Of a DNA stretch of 64,000 bases, positions 28,318-39,522 are shown piece by piece (within the stretch, counting starts at the first letter, position 1; each line of letters opens with the position of its first letter). The stretch spans positions 34,758 through 98,757 of the forward strand of contig JAAVEA010000020.1 in NCBI GenBank assembly GCA_014801535.1, read 5' to 3'. The translations under genes were made by a program, and so were the position numbers. This DNA is from Bacteroides sp. (GTDB lineage Bacteria; Bacteroidota; Bacteroidia; Bacteroidales; Muribaculaceae). Under the pieces are notes generated by a model. It was not told the origin of the DNA. It saw only the letters and a list, made by a program, of their open reading frames with translations, and did not search any database.

Positions 28318-29904
28318 TTAATTTTTTGAGGCATAAGCGATTCGATCGGCTACCTCAGTAGCCACTTTAGTGAGCTGTTGCTGCACCTCATCGGTAAGAT
28401 TACCCTTGCGCAACTCATCAAGTGCTTCGGGGCAACTCATCTTGAGTTGCTGGAGGAACTGCTCCTCAAAATCATGCACACTCTCAAGAGGAACATTTTC
28501 AAGAAGACCATTCACACCGCAGTAAATTACAGCAATCTCATTTTCAACAGGCCAAGGATGATACTGTGGCTGAATAAGAAGTTGCTGGTTTTTACGGCCT
28601 CGGTCTATCACACGAGCTGTAACGGGGTCAATATCACCACCAAACTTGGTAAATGATTCCAACTCGCGATACTGAGCCTGCGCGATCTTGAGTGTACCGG
28701 CCACTTTCTTCATAGCCTTGATCTGGGCATTACCACCTACACGAGACACTGAGATACCAACGTTGATGGCCGGGCGGATACCCTGGTTGAACAGATTTGT
28801 TTCAAGGAAGATCTGACCATCGGTAATAGAAATCACATTGGTAGGAATGTAAGCAGATACGTCTCCGGCCTGAGTTTCGATAATCGGAAGTGCCGTTAAC
28901 GAACCACCACCTTTCACAATAGGCTTCATAACCTCAGGAAGGTCGTTCATCTCCTCCGCCACTTTTTGGTCTTTAATAATCTTAGCCGCTCTCTCAAGCA
29001 GACGTGAATGCAAGTAGAAGATATCACCGGGATATGCCTCACGTCCGGAAGGGCGCTTGAGGATAAGTGAAATCTCACGATAGGCAACCGCCTGTTTAGA
29101 AAGATCATCGTATACTATAAGCGCATCACGGCCTGAATCACGGAAGAACTCTCCGATCGCACATCCTGCGAAAGGAGCGTAATAACGTGAAGTAGCTGAG
29201 TCTGACGCATTGGCTGCCACAACCACCGTATAAGGCATGGCGCCATACTTTGTAAGCGTGTTCACTATCGCGGCCACAGTAGAAGCCTTCTGACCGATAG
29301 CAACATAAATACAATAAACCGGCTCACCCTTCTCATAATTCTCGCGCTGATTGATTATGGTATCAAGCGCGATGGCAGTCTTACCCACCTGACGGTCACC
29401 GATGATAAGCTCACGCTGTCCACGACCGATAGGAATCATGGAGTCGACAGCCTTAAGACCGGTCTGCAAAGGCTGGTTCACCGGCTGGCGATAGATAACA
29501 CCGGGAGCCTTACGGTCGAGCGGAAGATTTATACGTTTCCCCTCGATGGGTCCTTTTCCATCTACCGGCTCACCAAGAATATTAATTACGCGGCCAAGAA
29601 GCCCCTCCCCTACAGGAATAGAAGCAATCTCACCCGTGCGCTTCACCGACATGTTCTCCGTAACGGAGTTCACCTTGTCGAGAAGAACAACACCGACGTT
29701 GCTTTCCTCAAGGTTGAGAGCTACGCCCTTGGCGCCATTCTCAAATTCTACAAGCTCATTACTTCTTACATTCTCCAGTCCGTAGACATGGGCAACGCCG
29801 TCTCCGACGCTAAGCACTGTACCCACCTCTTCAAACTTGACCTTTGAATTGATGTTTTCGAGCTCTTGTTTTAAAACATCTGATATTTCGCTGGGATTGA
29901 GCAT
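28318..29904 (-). CDS. atpA: F1 ATP synthase subunit alpha
   Basis: [51 protein letters not shown]-type motif ([20 protein letters not shown]). Confidence 0.97.
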   Translation of the reverse strand: MLNPSEISDVLKQELENINSKVKFEEVGTVLSVGDGVAHVYGLENVRSNELVEFENGAKGVALNLEESNVGVVLLDKVNSVTENMSVKRTGEIASIPVGEGLLGRVINILGEPVDGKGPIEGKRINLPLDRKAPGVIYRQPVNQPLQTGLKAVDSMIPIGRGQRELIIGDRQVGKTAIALDTIINQRENYEKGEPVYCIYVAIGQKASTVAAIVNTLTKYGAMPYTVVVAANASDSATSRYYAPFAGCAIGEFFRDSGRDALIVYDDLSKQAVAYREISLILKRPSGREAYPGDIFYLHSRLLERAAKIIKDQKVAEEMNDLPEVMKPIVKGGGSLTALPIIETQAGDVSAYIPTNVISITDGQIFLETNLFNQGIRPAINVGISVSRVGGNAQIKAMKKVAGTLKIAQAQYRELESFTKFGGDIDPVTARVIDRGRKNQQLLIQPQYHPWPVENEIAVIYCGVNGLLENVPLESVHDFEEQFLQQLKMSCPEALDELRKGNLTDEVQQQLTKVATEVADRIAYASKN

Positions 29905-29908
29905 CTTC

Positions 29909-30454
29909 TTAATTGCTTCTTATAAGGTTTTGACGTAATTGTTCGAGTTCGTTGCTTATGGAGGCATCCATCCGTGTGGAATCAACATCGATCACGAAAC
30001 CTCCGATAAGGTCTGGATTCACCTCTTCGGTATATTCGAAAGTAGTATCGCTGAAGGCTTTTTCTACAACTTCATGAAGTTTCTTCATCTCATCATCTCC
30101 AAGCTTAACTGCCGTAGAGATTTTTACCTGAGATATGTTGTTGGCCTTGCGGTATATATCGCGGTAGGCATATGCCATCAGATAAGCGAACTCTTCTCTT
30201 TTATGCTCGAGAATCAGCCTTACAAAACGTCTGTAGTCGTCACCCGGATCATTTCCGGCCGCCGCGAGCAGAAGCCGTTCCTTATCGGCTGTATCCACAA
30301 AAGGATTCGACAACACTTTAGCGAGCCCGGGATTCGTCTGAAAAGATGCGATCACATTCTTCATCTCATCATATACCCTTCCGGCACTCTTATTCTCCAG
30401 AGCGTATTTATAAAGCGCTTTGGCATATCTGTGCGGTATTAATCCGGATATCAT
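29909..30454 (-). CDS. atpH: ATP synthase subunit delta
   Basis: [23 protein letters not shown]...; [32 protein letters not shown]. Confidence 0.93.
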   Translation of the reverse strand: MISGLIPHRYAKALYKYALENKSAGRVYDEMKNVIASFQTNPGLAKVLSNPFVDTADKERLLLAAAGNDPGDDYRRFVRLILEHKREEFAYLMAYAYRDIYRKANNISQVKISTAVKLGDDEMKKLHEVVEKAFSDTTFEYTEEVNPDLIGGFVIDVDSTRMDASISNELEQLRQNLIRSN

Positions 30455-30461
30455 CGGCTGA

Positions 30462-30956
30462 TCAGTTTTTCTCTATTTCGTCTAATAACTTATCGACAAG
30501 TTGCTTCTGAGCGTCATCGCTTTTCATGCGGCTACGCACCATCTTTTCTGCGATGTCGATAGAGAACTTGCCGACTTCATTTCTAAATTGAAGCTCCGCC
30601 TCCTTACGAGCCTGCTCAATGGAAAGCTTTGCCGCTTCCATCTCTCTGCGGGCCGCTTCAGAAGCTTCCTGCTTTGCCTGCTCTATGATTTCTGTTTTCA
30701 TCTTGGCAGCCTCACGCAGCATTTCCGCCTGCTTGGCCTGAGCCTCCTCTACATATTTTTTGGCCTCGCTTCGAGCATTGTCGAGCTGTTCCTTAGCTTT
30801 CCTGGCATCCTCCACGCCCTGGTCTATGGTATTGGCTCTGCTTTCCATACTTTTGATAATCACAGGCCAACCCCATTTCGCAAGCACGAGGAACAACAGG
30901 ATGAACGCAACGAACATCCAGAAAACCAAGCCAAAATCGGGCGTGAATAATTCCAT
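30462..30956 (-). CDS. atpF: ATP synthase subunit b
   Basis: Single N-terminal TM helix, long Ala/Glu-rich coiled coil. Confidence 0.94.
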   Translation of the reverse strand: MELFTPDFGLVFWMFVAFILLFLVLAKWGWPVIIKSMESRANTIDQGVEDARKAKEQLDNARSEAKKYVEEAQAKQAEMLREAAKMKTEIIEQAKQEASEAARREMEAAKLSIEQARKEAELQFRNEVGKFSIDIAEKMVRSRMKSDDAQKQLVDKLLDEIEKN

Positions 30957-30975
30957 TCTCTTAAAGTTTTTAAAG

Positions 30976-31036
30976 TTTCCTCACCGGGGAAAGAATCTCT
31001 AAATCTTTCCCCGGTAGGCTCCGTGGGGAGAGGAAA
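30976..31036 (-). other. Strong intercistronic RNA hairpin immediately 3' of atpE
   Basis: Perfect 12-bp stem ACCGGGGAAAGA (30983-30994) / TCTTTCCCCGGT (31004-31015), plus outer 7-bp pairing TTTCCTC (30976-30982) / GAGGAAA (31030-31036). No U-tract. Confidence 0.7.
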
Positions 31037-31038
31037 TT

Positions 31039-31296
<258 letters not shown>

Positions 31297-31373
31297 TCAG
31301 TTTTTTTAATGTGTTATTTTATTAGTTTTAATTTCTTTTTCTTAGGCGTGATTTTCACGACTGATTTCTGTAT

Positions 31374-32714
31374 TTATTTAAGGTCGATGGCCGCTGCTTC
31401 TTTCTCCAAAAGCTCTTTCTCCGATTCTGCAGCTTTCATGGCCTCCTCACCCTCTTCGGTTCCTGCATGTTCCTTGGCATGTTCATGATCGCCATGCTCG
31501 ATAGCCATACCGATGAAGATTGTAGACAGTGTTGTGAACACGTATGCCTGAATAAAGCTTACAAGCACATCAAGAGCAAGCATAAACATAGAGAAAAGAA
31601 TAGACACCACTGTCGTTGCTCCTGCAACCGCTGTTCCAAAAACTGCAAAGATGAAGATCAGCAAAGTGAGTGTTATCACGATCATGTGTCCACCCATCAT
31701 ATTCGCAAACAGACGCACACAGAGAGCCGCCGGTTTGGTGAACATACCAAAAATCTCGATAAACTGCATGATGGGAAGCGGACACTTCAACCAGAGAGGC
31801 ACATCGGGCCAGAAGATTTCCTTCCAGTAATGCTTTGTTCCAAACACATTGGTGACAATAAATGTCATCACTGCCAAAACAAGCGTGACGGCGATATTAC
31901 CGGTTAGATTCGCACCTCCCGGAAAGATTACAATCAGACCGAGAAGATTCATGATCAGAATAAAGAAGAAACATGTCAGAAGGTAAGGTGCGAACTTCTT
32001 CGCATTACTTCCGAGAGTTGCCTTAATGGTTCCCTCATACACGAAAGAGACAAGAAGTTCCATGAAACCCATCCCCTTGCGCGGAGCTTTCTGACCGCGG
32101 CGACGATAGAATCTCACAAGCGACATGACTATTATGAGCACAATGGCTGTAGAGATAAATAGCGCTGCAACATTCTTGGTTATAGAAATGTCAAAAGGAC
32201 GATATTCACGATAATACTTTCCATCTACACATACATATCCATCGATTACAGGCCAGCCACCCTTTACAGGTCCTTGCTCCTTGATACCGGCAGCTACTTT
32301 CATCACGCTGTCATTCTCAGCCGAATCAAGATTGAAAATCTGCACCACCTTATCCTTATGACTGCTTATATGTGCAATTACAAAGGAATAATCGGTTCCA
32401 TCGCGGCTGATGGTCTTTATAACAGGCTCCGAATGCATTTCTCCGTGTTTCTCCTCAAGTTTAGTGAGGGAGCTGGAGGAGAAACAGAACCATTTACCAT
32501 CTTCAGCCCTGACAATAACAGGGAGAGGGATACGGTAGGCGTGCGCGAAAGGCACTTCCCAACCATAGCCGTCACCAAGATGCTCGAAAATAATTTCCTT
32601 CACATCAAGATTCTCTTCTTCGGCATGGCCTTCACCGCCTTCTGCATATCCTCTGAAAGGTGCGGCAACGAGAATCGCCAGCAGAAACATCAATATGGAT
32701 AATCTTTTCGACAT
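31374..32714 (-). CDS. atpB: ATP synthase subunit a with N-terminal signal peptide and extracytoplasmic domain
   Basis: C-terminal core FAPYLLTCFFFILIMNLLG, LCVRLFANMMGGHMI, FIQAYVFTTLSTIFIG; N-terminal MSKRLSILMFLLAILVAAPFRGYA. Start set at internal Met (ORF track 32738). Confidence 0.93.
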   Translation of the reverse strand: MSKRLSILMFLLAILVAAPFRGYAEGGEGHAEEENLDVKEIIFEHLGDGYGWEVPFAHAYRIPLPVIVRAEDGKWFCFSSSSLTKLEEKHGEMHSEPVIKTISRDGTDYSFVIAHISSHKDKVVQIFNLDSAENDSVMKVAAGIKEQGPVKGGWPVIDGYVCVDGKYYREYRPFDISITKNVAALFISTAIVLIIVMSLVRFYRRRGQKAPRKGMGFMELLVSFVYEGTIKATLGSNAKKFAPYLLTCFFFILIMNLLGLIVIFPGGANLTGNIAVTLVLAVMTFIVTNVFGTKHYWKEIFWPDVPLWLKCPLPIMQFIEIFGMFTKPAALCVRLFANMMGGHMIVITLTLLIFIFAVFGTAVAGATTVVSILFSMFMLALDVLVSFIQAYVFTTLSTIFIGMAIEHGDHEHAKEHAGTEEGEEAMKAAESEKELLEKEAAAIDLK

Positions 32715-32725
32715 CTTATCTTGCT

Positions 32726-32959
32726 TTAGTAAATGCACACCGAAATCACATTATTATTCACATCGGCAATGCCGCCTCGGATGGAGATCGAATGTCTCTC
32801 CCCGCCCGCCATATAGTTTACATCGCCCGCTGTCAACACAGAAATAAGCGCGGCATGGTTACGAAGAACTGTAAACGAACCGAGTTTGCCCGGTAGCGTC
32901 ACAGACTCCACCTCTCCTTTAAACGTTATCTCATGTGCGGAAATAATCTCAAGTGTCAT
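32726..32959 (-). CDS. atpC: ATP synthase subunit epsilon, short (beta-sandwich only)
   Basis: 77 aa; MTLEIISAHEITFKGEVESVTLPGKLGSFTVLRNHAALISVLTAG; no C-terminal helical hairpin. Confidence 0.9.
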   Translation of the reverse strand: MTLEIISAHEITFKGEVESVTLPGKLGSFTVLRNHAALISVLTAGDVNYMAGGERHSISIRGGIADVNNNVISVCIY

Positions 32960-32983
32960 TACTCTCTATTCTAATTAAAAAAC

Positions 32984-34507
<1,524 letters not shown>

Positions 34508-34526
34508 TCGTTTAAATTATCTTAAA

Positions 34527-35606
34527 TTAGAAATGCCAGCCGAATGCCACACAGAGAGTCATAAGAAGAAGGTTGGCAAGAGAGAATGGCATTAGGTATT
34601 TCCACTCGAACGATAGCATCTGGTCGATACGCACACGCGGGAACGTCCACTTGAACCAAATGATCACAAACGAGATGAAGAAAGCCTTACCTACAAACCA
34701 TACGATCGAGGGTATCCAGTTCATCACAGCGTTGAATCCCTCCCATCCGGGAATGTGGAACGGCATCCAACCTCCAAGGAACATCAATGAAGCGATTCCG
34801 GATACAATGAAGAGGTTGAGATATTCAGCAAGGTAGAAGAAACCGAAATGAATACCCGAGTATTCGGTATGATAACCTGCGGTAAGCTCATGTTCCGCTT
34901 CAGGAAGGTCAAACGGACCACGGTTAGTTTCGGCCGTAGCTGCGATCACATAAATGATACAAGCTATAATTGCCGGAATATGGCCTTTGAATATAAACCA
35001 TCCGTTAGCCTGTTCAAGAACAATGTCATTGATATTCATTGTTCCGGCGAGCACCACAATCGTGATGATCGATATGCCCAGAGAAAGCTCATAGCTCACC
35101 ATCTGCGCACCGCTTCGCATGGCTCCGATAAGAGTGTATTTGTTATTGGAAGCCCAACCGGCGAGAAGAATACCGAGCACACCAACCGAACTTACTGCAA
35201 GAACGAAGAAGATTCCGATATTCCAGTTTATTATCTGCAACCCGTTACCCCAAGGCAAGCAAGCCAACATAACAACTGAAGAGGTTATGATGATATATGG
35301 GGCGAGTTTGAAGAGGAAACGGTCGGTGTCTTTTAGACTGATAAGCTCTTTGATAAGTATTTTGAACATATCAGCAAACACCTGCAACAATCCCCACGGA
35401 CCAACTCGCATAGGGCCAAGACGACACTGGAACCAAGCGCAAAGCTTACGTTCATAAAGGATATAGAACAGTGCAAGCACTGTATAAGTAAGGAGGATGA
35501 GAACAGCAATCAGCACACACTCGATTGTTATTCCGAGCCATTCGGGAGTGCCGAGCCCCATAAGCCAGTTATTGAAGGCCGCTGTCCATTGTCCGAAGTT
35601 AAACAT
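34527..35606 (-). CDS. nuoH: NADH-quinone oxidoreductase subunit H
   Basis: ERKLCAWFQCRLGPMRVGPWGLLQVFADMFKI, TNRGPFDLPEAEHELTAGYHTEYSGIHFGFFYLAEY, RVRIDQMLSFEWKYLMP. Confidence 0.96.
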   Translation of the reverse strand: MFNFGQWTAAFNNWLMGLGTPEWLGITIECVLIAVLILLTYTVLALFYILYERKLCAWFQCRLGPMRVGPWGLLQVFADMFKILIKELISLKDTDRFLFKLAPYIIITSSVVMLACLPWGNGLQIINWNIGIFFVLAVSSVGVLGILLAGWASNNKYTLIGAMRSGAQMVSYELSLGISIITIVVLAGTMNINDIVLEQANGWFIFKGHIPAIIACIIYVIAATAETNRGPFDLPEAEHELTAGYHTEYSGIHFGFFYLAEYLNLFIVSGIASLMFLGGWMPFHIPGWEGFNAVMNWIPSIVWFVGKAFFISFVIIWFKWTFPRVRIDQMLSFEWKYLMPFSLANLLLMTLCVAFGWHF

Positions 35607-35658
35607 TTTGTTTAAATTATTCTATTTGGATTATACGTCTTTTTATACACACTACCCG

Positions 35659-37299
35659 TTAACGGTCAATATCGGGGATAACGAAGTCGAGAGCCGCACC
35701 GATTGTAATAAGGTCTGCAATCATATTGCCGCTGCAGCATAGATCCATAACTCCTACAAGGTTGAAGCAAGGACTCTGGAAATGCACACGGAAAGGATTC
35801 TTATTGCCGTCAGATTCAATATATACTCCGAAAGTACCACGGCTCGCTTCCACCTGCTGATACCATCTTCCGGCAGGAAGTTTGATAATCTTAGGCACCT
35901 GACAACGGATATCACCCTCCGGAATATTATCTACAAGCTGAGCAAGAATACTGATGCTCTGCTCAATCTCCTTCATGCGCACCATATAGCGGCTATAGGA
36001 GTCACATCCATCCATAAGCACCTCTTCAAACTTAAGTTCAGGATATATGGAATAGGGATGTTTCTTTCGGCAGTCGCAACTCCAATTGGACCCACGCCCG
36101 CTCGGACCTGTTATATCATAATTTATCGCGTCGCTTTTTGGAAGAATACCTACACCTACAAGACGGTTCTTCGCAATGAGGTTGCCTGAGAACACTTTAT
36201 GATATTCTTTCAGACGATCAGGCATAATCTCTATAAGGTGCTTCACATCTTTCACGAAATCAGGATGAAGATCTGCAATCACACCACCGATCACGTTATA
36301 GTTCATCGACATACGCGCACCGCATGTTTTTTCAAAGATATCCAGAACAAGCTCTCGCTCGCGGAATCCATAGAAGAAAGCTGTGGTGGCTCCAAGGTCC
36401 ATTGCTGTACATCCGAATGACAGCAGGTGAGATGAGATACGCATCAACTCATCCATCATTACACGAATCACCTGAGCCCGACGGGGAACTTCAAGACCAA
36501 GTGCCTTCTCAATACACATGCACAGACAATGACGGTTCTGGTGAGCCGACATATAGTCCATACGATCAGTGAAATGAAGAATCTGAGGGTAAGTTAGATC
36601 TTCGCAAAGCTTCTCTATACCACGATGAATATATCCTGAAACAACATCCACTTTCTTCACCTCCTCACCATCAACAGCGGTGCGGAAACGCATCACCCCG
36701 TGGGTTGAAGGATGCTGTGGTCCGATATTAACAACATAGTCGTTTTCGGCAAAAACCTTGCCGGGCTTCTTCACAATCTCACCGTTCTCCTCAACGTATG
36801 AGCAAGTGTCATCTTCGTTGATTTCATCTTCAAGACGGATTGGATTAAGTTTTGGATCTGCATCATAATCCTTACGGAGCGGGTGACCCACCCAGTCGTT
36901 GCGAAGGAAGAAACGACGCATATCGGGATGATTTATAAACTTGATTCCGAAGAAATCATAAACCTCCCTTTCCTGAAAATTTGCAACTTTCCAGAGATCG
37001 CTCACACTATGAATATAGGCATCCTCGCGGTTCTCACAAACCACTTTTACCGTAATCATATCCCAATTATGAGAAGTAGAAGTCAGATAATACAGCACAC
37101 CTACGGTGTCCTTCCAGTCCATGCCGACAACAGCAGATAAGACATCAAAATCCAACTCCTTGTCATCTTTGAGTTTTTTTGCAAAATCGTACCAATCTTT
37201 TTCGGGCACGTTCACCAGGAGATTCTCACCCTCCTCGAAAGTGGCCGACGGGCACACCTTGCTGATTTTCTCTTTTATATCGCTCATGTTATAGTTCAC
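35659..37299 (-). CDS. nuoCD: Fused NADH-quinone oxidoreductase subunits C and D
   Basis: 546 aa; NuoC-type YFLTS..N..F.EREVYDFFGI N-terminus, then NuoD GPQHPSTHGVMRF...GYIHRGIEKL...DRMDYMSAHQNRHCLCMCIEKAL. Confidence 0.95.
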   Translation of the reverse strand: MNYNMSDIKEKISKVCPSATFEEGENLLVNVPEKDWYDFAKKLKDDKELDFDVLSAVVGMDWKDTVGVLYYLTSTSHNWDMITVKVVCENREDAYIHSVSDLWKVANFQEREVYDFFGIKFINHPDMRRFFLRNDWVGHPLRKDYDADPKLNPIRLEDEINEDDTCSYVEENGEIVKKPGKVFAENDYVVNIGPQHPSTHGVMRFRTAVDGEEVKKVDVVSGYIHRGIEKLCEDLTYPQILHFTDRMDYMSAHQNRHCLCMCIEKALGLEVPRRAQVIRVMMDELMRISSHLLSFGCTAMDLGATTAFFYGFRERELVLDIFEKTCGARMSMNYNVIGGVIADLHPDFVKDVKHLIEIMPDRLKEYHKVFSGNLIAKNRLVGVGILPKSDAINYDITGPSGRGSNWSCDCRKKHPYSIYPELKFEEVLMDGCDSYSRYMVRMKEIEQSISILAQLVDNIPEGDIRCQVPKIIKLPAGRWYQQVEASRGTFGVYIESDGNKNPFRVHFQSPCFNLVGVMDLCCSGNMIADLITIGAALDFVIPDIDR

Positions 37300-37325
37300 A
37301 GTTAAGTTTCGTCAATACGACCGTC

Positions 37326-37940
37326 TTATCCGATATGTCCTCTCTCTTCAGGATGTGCTTTGAAAAACTCTTCTATTTTCTCCTTACGGTTGGCACCGCC
37401 GAAGAATCTTTCCACCTTTATCTTACGCTGCAACTGCATAAGGCCGTAGAACATAGCCTCCGGGCGCGGGGGGCAACCGGGAATATACACATCAACAGGA
37501 AGAATTTCATCTACACCGTTCACAACGCAATAACTCTTCTTGAACGGGCCTCCCGACACGGCGCAACCTCCGCAGGCAATCACATATTTAGGCTCGGCCA
37601 CCTGCTCATATAAACGACGCATAACCGGAGCCATGCGATGCACGATGGTTCCCTGCACCATAATATAGTCAGCCTGACGGGGTGAATTTCGAGCAACCTC
37701 AAAACCGAAACGAGCCATATCATAGCGAGCGGCGCCAAGACTCATAAACTCGATAGCGCAGCAGGAAGTTCCGAAACACAAAGGCCAAAGTGAATTTGCA
37801 CGACCCCAGTTGATAAGGTCGTCCATCTTACCTACCATCACATTAGCACCTGTAGCATTGAGTTCTTCAACGAGTTTGTCGATATACTCGTTATCCTTGA
37901 AGTCCTCACGCGTCATACTTTTAATATTGTCTATTCCCAT
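37326..37940 (-). CDS. nuoB: NADH-quinone oxidoreductase subunit B
   Basis: SLWPLCFGTSCCAIEFM, NSPRQADYIMVQGTIVHRMAPVMRRLYEQ, VDVYIPGCPPRPEAMFYGLMQLQ. Confidence 0.97.
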   Translation of the reverse strand: MGIDNIKSMTREDFKDNEYIDKLVEELNATGANVMVGKMDDLINWGRANSLWPLCFGTSCCAIEFMSLGAARYDMARFGFEVARNSPRQADYIMVQGTIVHRMAPVMRRLYEQVAEPKYVIACGGCAVSGGPFKKSYCVVNGVDEILPVDVYIPGCPPRPEAMFYGLMQLQRKIKVERFFGGANRKEKIEEFFKAHPEERGHIG

Positions 37941-38302
37941 TTAAGAGCTCCTTTCCGCCAAGCATAGGCAAGGCCTAAAATCAGCACAAACATAAATATT
38001 GCAATACACAGGATACCCTGAGGACCAAGGCCACGCATCACCACTGACCATGGATAAAGGAAGACGGTCTCCACATCGAAGATCAGGAAGAGAATGGCAA
38101 AAATATAATACCCGGCCTTGAACTGAATCATGGACTCACCTCGGGTCGGGATACCGCATTCGTATGGCTCTGACTTCTTGACAGAGAACGATCTGGGAGA
38201 AATCAAACGGGCAATCAGCAGCGCAGCAAAAACCAGGCCGATGCCAGTCAGCATCGCCGTGATTGAAAGCACACCATTGCCTATCTCCAGCAATAGATTC
38301 AT
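37931..38302 (-). CDS. nuoA: NADH-quinone oxidoreductase subunit A
   Basis: SEPYECGIPTRGESMIQFKAGYYIFAILFLIFDVETVFLYPW. Confidence 0.96.
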   Translation of the reverse strand: MNLLLEIGNGVLSITAMLTGIGLVFAALLIARLISPRSFSVKKSEPYECGIPTRGESMIQFKAGYYIFAILFLIFDVETVFLYPWSVVMRGLGPQGILCIAIFMFVLILGLAYAWRKGALKWE

Positions 38303-38373
38303 ATTTCCTTATTATTTAAAGAGTTAGATTAATCCTTTATGTTATTCACGGTAAGATCCGCCAAATATATTTG

Positions 38374-38404
38374 CAAAGGTACTCAAAAATTCTCAATCAA
38401 CAAA
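38374..38404 (-). promoter_or_regulatory. Canonical Bacteroidales promoter upstream of nuoA
   Basis: Minus strand TTTG-N19-TACCTTTG(CA), located 72-102 bp upstream of the nuoA start. Confidence 0.7.
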
Positions 38405-38454
38405 AAATCCCCCTCCTTAAAACTTTACATAATTTTAAGAAAAGGGGGGATTTT
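38404..38454 (-). terminator. Intrinsic terminator of the upstream lipoprotein gene
   Basis: Minus-strand AAAATCCCCCC...TTCTTAAAA / TTTTAAGGAGGGGGATTTT, then a T-run merging with TTTTTTG. Confidence 0.75.
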
Positions 38455-38490
38455 TATATGTTATTTAACATATATGGGCTTCTACATCCT

Positions 38491-39453
38491 TTATCTCACT
38501 ACAAATTTCATATATTCTCCCACGAATGAGCCATGGAAGCGACCGGCAACAGTAAAATCACATCGTCCTTCAACCATATTGTCTTCAGCTATAAAGCTGA
38601 ATGTAGTGAACGGGAAACGAGGATTTTCCATTATTTTACCACCCTCTATATATAAAGGATTGATGTTTGAAGCCTCGATCACAAAACCATTATGAGTGAA
38701 CTGCACATCCAGATCAGGTAAGATCAGACATTCCATAAGAGGCATTTGAGGATTGAACTGAACATTATATAGAACAACCTGCGCCTTTTTCTTATTTATA
38801 TCAAATTTGATACGATAGCCAACATCCTGGCTTTTAAACGCACTTTCGGAATTTCCTATAACCTCCGTATCGGTCACACCGCAATAATAGAGATCGGGCC
38901 AGAAGGTATAGACTTTATATTCATCACCTACAACATAACGGATCTTGGGTGCCGAGCCCGCGCGTGCCTTGTAGGAAAGATCTGGCTGAGGAAGGGGCGA
39001 TTCCGGATCTTTTATATATGAAATCTCAGGTGGCATATAAAAGATCGGAGATAACTCAAAACGAAGATCTGTCACCTGCATGTCGTTGCTTGCAGTGCAT
39101 GGGAACTGATCGAACCCATGATATACATACTGCCCGTATTCCATATTATCGCCAAATCCAAACACGAGTTCCTGACTGAATTTAAACGTCTCTGTTGTAA
39201 AACCTATCTCCTTGTCATTACCCAGATCGACCCTATCTGTAGCTATTGAAATATTGCTGTTGACAAAATCAAATCCGAATTTGTAATAACCCTTCTTTAT
39301 GACAGGTTCAGAGGGGTCGTCAAGGTCAACACGCGCAACATAGTTATAGGTCTCTATGGTTTCAGAGGCTGTGTTTTCCGGTTCTTTGTTATCGCACGAT
39401 GTGGCGACAAGCAAGGACACCGCCAATAATGTGAAAGAATATCTTTTTTTCAT
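38491..39453 (-). CDS. Lipoprotein of unknown function paired with a TonB-dependent receptor
   Basis: MKKRYSFTLLAVSLLVATSCDNKEPEN lipobox; 320 aa; no recognised family; directly downstream of the TBDR gene. Confidence 0.75.
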   Translation of the reverse strand: MKKRYSFTLLAVSLLVATSCDNKEPENTASETIETYNYVARVDLDDPSEPVIKKGYYKFGFDFVNSNISIATDRVDLGNDKEIGFTTETFKFSQELVFGFGDNMEYGQYVYHGFDQFPCTASNDMQVTDLRFELSPIFYMPPEISYIKDPESPLPQPDLSYKARAGSAPKIRYVVGDEYKVYTFWPDLYYCGVTDTEVIGNSESAFKSQDVGYRIKFDINKKKAQVVLYNVQFNPQMPLMECLILPDLDVQFTHNGFVIEASNINPLYIEGGKIMENPRFPFTTFSFIAEDNMVEGRCDFTVAGRFHGSFVGEYMKFVVR

Positions 39454-39522
39454 ATATGTGAGTATTAATTTTCAAGTGAGTATTTACTTATGATTTATTT
39501 TATAAGCGGTTAACGATGTTAA

